Shown: positions 62,101 through 64,000 of the stretch, piece after piece
How the letters are laid out: each line of letters starts with the position of its first letter
Position numbering within the stretch: the stretch's first letter is position 1
Origin: Streptomyces inusitatus
GTDB taxonomy: Bacteria; Actinomycetota; Actinomycetes; Streptomycetales; Streptomycetaceae
Assembly: GCF_014651115.1 (NCBI RefSeq)
Contig: NZ_BMWG01000010.1
Coordinates: 57,881-121,880 of the forward strand
DNA: 64,000 nucleotides
Direction of reading: 5' to 3'
The notes under the pieces: generated by a model
Seen by the model: only the letters and a program-made list of their open reading frames with translations
Databases searched by the model: none
Told to the model about the DNA's origin: nothing
Translations under genes and position numbers: made by a program

Positions 62101-64000
62101 GAACAGGGTGTCGGCGAGCGCCGGACGGCCGAGGTCCTCCTGGATGACCGACAGCGGCACCCGCCGGTGCGGGTAGCTCTCCCGTTCCCGGTCCACCACG
62201 CGCCCCACGACGTCGAACCAGGTGGCCGCCGCCGCGTCGACGCGCAGGGGCAGGGTGTTGAGGAACAGCCCGCAGGCGCGCTCGGCGCCGTCGGCCTCCG
62301 GCCTGCCGTGGGTCACCAGTCCGGTGGTGATGTCGCTCTGGCCGGAGAAGGCGCGCAGGAGCAGGATGTGCGCGGCGAACAGGATCGACTTCACCGGGAC
62401 CTGCCGGTCGCGCGCCGTGGCGCGGACGGCTTCGGCGAGATCGGCGGGCAACCGCAGATCGCGCTCCGTGCGGTCGTCCGTCCCCGGTGCCTCGTGGGGG
62501 CGGAAGCTCTCCAGCTGGGGCTGGGTGGAACCGGCCAGTTCACGCCGCCAGTAGGCCCGGCTCTCCGCCGATTCGACGGCCGCGCGCTCCTCGGCGACGT
62601 GCCGCGCGGCCGAGGGCGGCACGGTGTCCGGCACCGGTTCGAGATTCAGCCCCAGCAGATGGCCGTAGTCCCTGAGGAGTTCGGAGACGAGGTTGGCGAC
62701 GCTGCCGCCGTCGAGGATGGCGTGGTGGAAGCTGAAGACCAGTTCGACCGTGTCGGGCAGGACGAAGGCCCGGAAGTGGTAGAGCGGCGCGCGGTCGAAC
62801 CGGTAGTCGTGCCGAAGCCGTTCCCCGACATGCTCCTGGATGGCGGCCCCGGCCTCGTCGGCGGAGGAACCGCGCAGGTCGGCGACGGTCAGCCCGCCCT
62901 CGGCCGTGGGGTGGACGATCTGGAGCGGCTCGGAGTGCCCGGCGAGCGCGAAGGACAGCCGCAGAACCGGATGGCGCCGGACCAGTCGGTCGAAGGCCGT
63001 CCGGAAGGCCGATTCCTCCCATCGCACGGCGAGGCTGTACTGAAAGACGTCCTTGTACGTCGTGGAGTTCTTCTTCTCCCGGCTGTGGAACAGCAGACCG
63101 AGCTGGAGCCGGGTGAGCGGGTAGGCGTCCTCGTACGCCTCCAGGCGGGCGCGGTCCACGTGGGAGACCAGTCCGAACGGGCGGAGCGCGGCGAAATCGC
63201 CCCCGTCCTCGGGTCCGGGCACCGGGCCCGTGGAGATCTCGGCGCGCTCCGCCAGGGCCGCCACGGTCGGGTTGCGGACGAAGTCGTCCATCGTGAACCG
63301 GATGCCCGCCTTCTCCGCCAGCGCCCGCACCCGGAGCATGCTGATCGAGTCCCCGCCGATCACGAAGTAGTCCGCGTGGACGCCGACCCGGCCGGTCCCG
63401 AGCACCTGTGCCCAGATGTCGGCGAGCACGGCCTCGCGGGTGTTGCGCGGCTCGCCGTCCGCGCTGTCGGGCGCGTCGGCGGCCGGGGCGGGGAGCGCCT
63501 TGCGGTCGACCTTGCCGTTGGGTGTGAGGGGCAGTGCGGCGAGCCGTTCGAAGTGCGCCGGGATCATGTAGCCGGGGAGCACCTCGGCCAGGGCCGAGCG
63601 CAGACGGCCGGGGTCGAGGTCCTCGTCGGCCGTGCAGTAGGCGACGAGGACCGGGCCCCGTCCGCCGCCGGGCCGGTGGTCGACGACCACGGCGTCGCGG
63701 ATCGAGTCCAGCGCGACCAGCGCGTTCTGCACCTCGCCCAGTTCGACCCGGTTGCCGCGGATCTTCACCTGGCCGTCGGCGCGGCCGAGGAACTCGACGG
63801 TGCCGTCGGCGAGCAGCCGGGCCAGGTCACCGGTGCGGTAGAGACGGCCGCCGGGGCTGAAAGGATCCTTGACGAAACGCTCGGCGGTCAGTTCGGGGCG
63901 GTTGAGATATCCCCGGGCGACCTGGACGCCGCCGATGCACAGCTCCCCCGGGACGCCGACGGGCTGCGGTCCGCCGTGCCGGCCGAGCACATAGAGCGTG
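59158..64000 (-). CDS. NRPS, C-terminal part: A(part)-PCP-C-A-PCP-TE
   Basis: At least 1613 codons lie in the window and the 5' part lies beyond its edge. Counting from the codon at 63990: end of an A domain (to about 165, A10 Lys160), PCP (GGDSIS, Ser215), C domain (about 287-720, HHAILDG 422-428), complete A domain (about 735-1225; A3 TSGSTGRPKG, A5 HYGPTETH), PCP (DLGASSI, Ser1276) and a type I TE (about 1330-1600, GWSFGG Ser1407). It adds the last two residues of a peptide and releases it. Manual pocket residues of the last A domain are D922, V923, Q926, V969, C992, S994, H1019, A1027, G1028; no confident substrate. Confidence 0.93.
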   Translation of the reverse strand, partial: TLYVLGRHGGPQPVGVPGELCIGGVQVARGYLNRPELTAERFVKDPFSPGGRLYRTGDLARLLADGTVEFLGRADGQVKIRGNRVELGEVQNALVALDSIRDAVVVDHRPGGGRGPVLVAYCTADEDLDPGRLRSALAEVLPGYMIPAHFERLAALPLTPNGKVDRKALPAPAADAPDSADGEPRNTREAVLADIWAQVLGTGRVGVHADYFVIGGDSISMLRVRALAEKAGIRFTMDDFVRNPTVAALAERAEISTGPVPGPEDGGDFAALRPFGLVSHVDRARLEAYEDAYPLTRLQLGLLFHSREKKNSTTYKDVFQYSLAVRWEESAFRTAFDRLVRRHPVLRLSFALAGHSEPLQIVHPTAEGGLTVADLRGSSADEAGAAIQEHVGERLRHDYRFDRAPLYHFRAFVLPDTVELVFSFHHAILDGGSVANLVSELLRDYGHLLGLNLEPVPDTVPPSAARHVAEERAAVESAESRAYWRRELAGSTQPQLESFRPHEAPGTDDRTERDLRLPADLAEAVRATARDRQVPVKSILFAAHILLLRAFSGQSDITTGLVTHGRPEADGAERACGLFLNTLPLRVDAAAATWFDVVGRVVDRERESYPHRRVPLSVIQEDLGRPALADTLFNFVHFRQLGEVFRTPGLASRGFTVWEETNFSLVVNAMVDPVDEGIRLRLQFSGRSFTPTQGELYTETYVSILRRLVEQPDGPVEFGFLAPAPVERAEPARTNVVRAFEERARRSPHTEAVASDGLVWTYAELDRIATRIAVNLLDSRVRPGERVGVAMGRTPQTVATMLGIAKAGCSAMPLDTAYPVARLRAMTEQGRPACVVVDEAHRDLLEPTVPLVPYESLSGGDGTAELPEIAEDDEVYLLFTSGSTGRPKGVSAPHSSLANLVAWQNGIPSSAVDSRTLQYAPLSFDVSFQELYATLCGGGTLVLVGEEMRRDMPGLLRLIDRERVERVHLPYVALQQMAEASDTLGLVPRNLRVLCSSGEQLRVTDEIRRFCASLDDVLLDNHYGPTETHAGAFYEMTGDPRSFPALPPVGRPVHGARLLVLDAGKRPVPVGCRGEIYIGGAGLASGYAGRPDLTEERFSTDPAGGGRLYRTGDVGMVLPDGNVVCLGRADRQVKIRGYRVEPAEIELAVTGASSDDLDKITDIAVVARRNAAGDAFLAAFLVGDAERVDLDGVRRHLRAQLPEYMVPAHFTWLPAIPLTPNGKRDETALRETPLVREERTGRVAPRDAHERALVEMLADLLQVPEVGVHDNLFDLGASSITAMRLVVLAEERFGTAIPLSDFIVAPTVAELADRLRATGTAPSGFDPLVAIRPEGTRPPLFFVHPMGGNVLCYVPFAKHLPPDQPFYAFQAAGTDAGTEPVRGIERLAADYIEAMRRVRPTGPYHLGGWSFGGFVAFEMARQLHAAGEDVGSLTLLDTTALNPGRRPWTDDEALLGWFFWELLWLQHGSATAGDLLPPGLTTLDEKFEFMTALAIDEGVLPAGSGDAVVRRLFRLYEVNWRAAFAYRPEVVDHDVVLVRARDALPGVLLEMHTAIDSMHADPANGWRERTTGRLSVVEVEGDHLTIMEEPRVSDIVGRVLGSIELRASESGKR

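Overview
The window looks like Streptomyces chromosomal DNA. Base composition is very high in G+C, GTG and TTG starts are common, Shine-Dalgarno sites are strong, and only two reading frames use the rare leucine codon TTA. The left edge enters through a G/C homopolymer-rich stretch and the right edge cuts through a large NRPS gene. No rRNA, tRNA, insertion sequence or CRISPR array was recognised.

Region 1 (0.2-14 kb) is a mosaic of housekeeping-type and accessory genes. It holds guanine deaminase with an MFS carrier, an alpha/beta hydrolase with an in-frame microsatellite, a ComB-type phosphosulfolactate phosphatase, a lipoprotein, and a dihydrolipoamide dehydrogenase-like enzyme whose second codon is TTA. 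It also holds a coiled-coil/Mrr-nuclease/TerD fusion divergent from a HEAT-repeat protein, a secreted beta-propeller/Ig-like protein, and a LysE exporter divergent from a MocR regulator.

Region 2 (15.7-24 kb) is a compact six-gene plus-strand operon. It encodes a LeuA-type synthase, a SAM methyltransferase, LeuC and LeuD homologues, a DUF6282-like metal hydrolase and an AMP-forming ligase with an unusual P-loop. A convergent LysR gene follows, across a strong GC hairpin. It resembles a dedicated 2-oxoacid chain-extension pathway ending in adenylation.

Region 3 (24-31.6 kb) contains a DrrA/DrrB-type exporter under a MarR regulator, a KimA-like potassium transporter, a methyltransferase, and a TetR/oxidoreductase pair sharing an operator.

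Region 4 (31.5-42.7 kb) is a nine-gene minus-strand sulfur-scavenging operon. It has two substrate-binding lipoproteins, a permease, an ATPase, an SsuE-like FMN reductase, SsuD, and three more luciferase-like monooxygenases. A short, apparently leaderless leader peptide ending in Ala-Ala-Cys-Cys-Ala precedes it, which suggests cysteine-responsive attenuation. A second permease gene is divergent. Two secreted proteins follow (a beta-helix with a TTA codon, and an unknown).

Region 5 (45.2-64 kb) is a biosynthetic gene cluster. The plus-strand operon encodes a free peptidyl carrier protein, a SyrB2/CytC3-type Fe(II)/2-oxoglutarate halogenase (His-x-Ala motif), a type II thioesterase, a free adenylation enzyme, a CPA2 antiporter and a short LAL/LuxR regulator. 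The convergent minus-strand genes encode the C-terminal part of an NRPS (A-PCP-C-A-PCP-TE), an FAD monooxygenase, an SDR lacking its catalytic Lys, a two-component flavin monooxygenase with its reductase, a cupin, an HxxxDG acyltransferase and an amidase. Together these predict a chlorinated, oxidatively tailored peptide. The product is not identifiable from the sequence.
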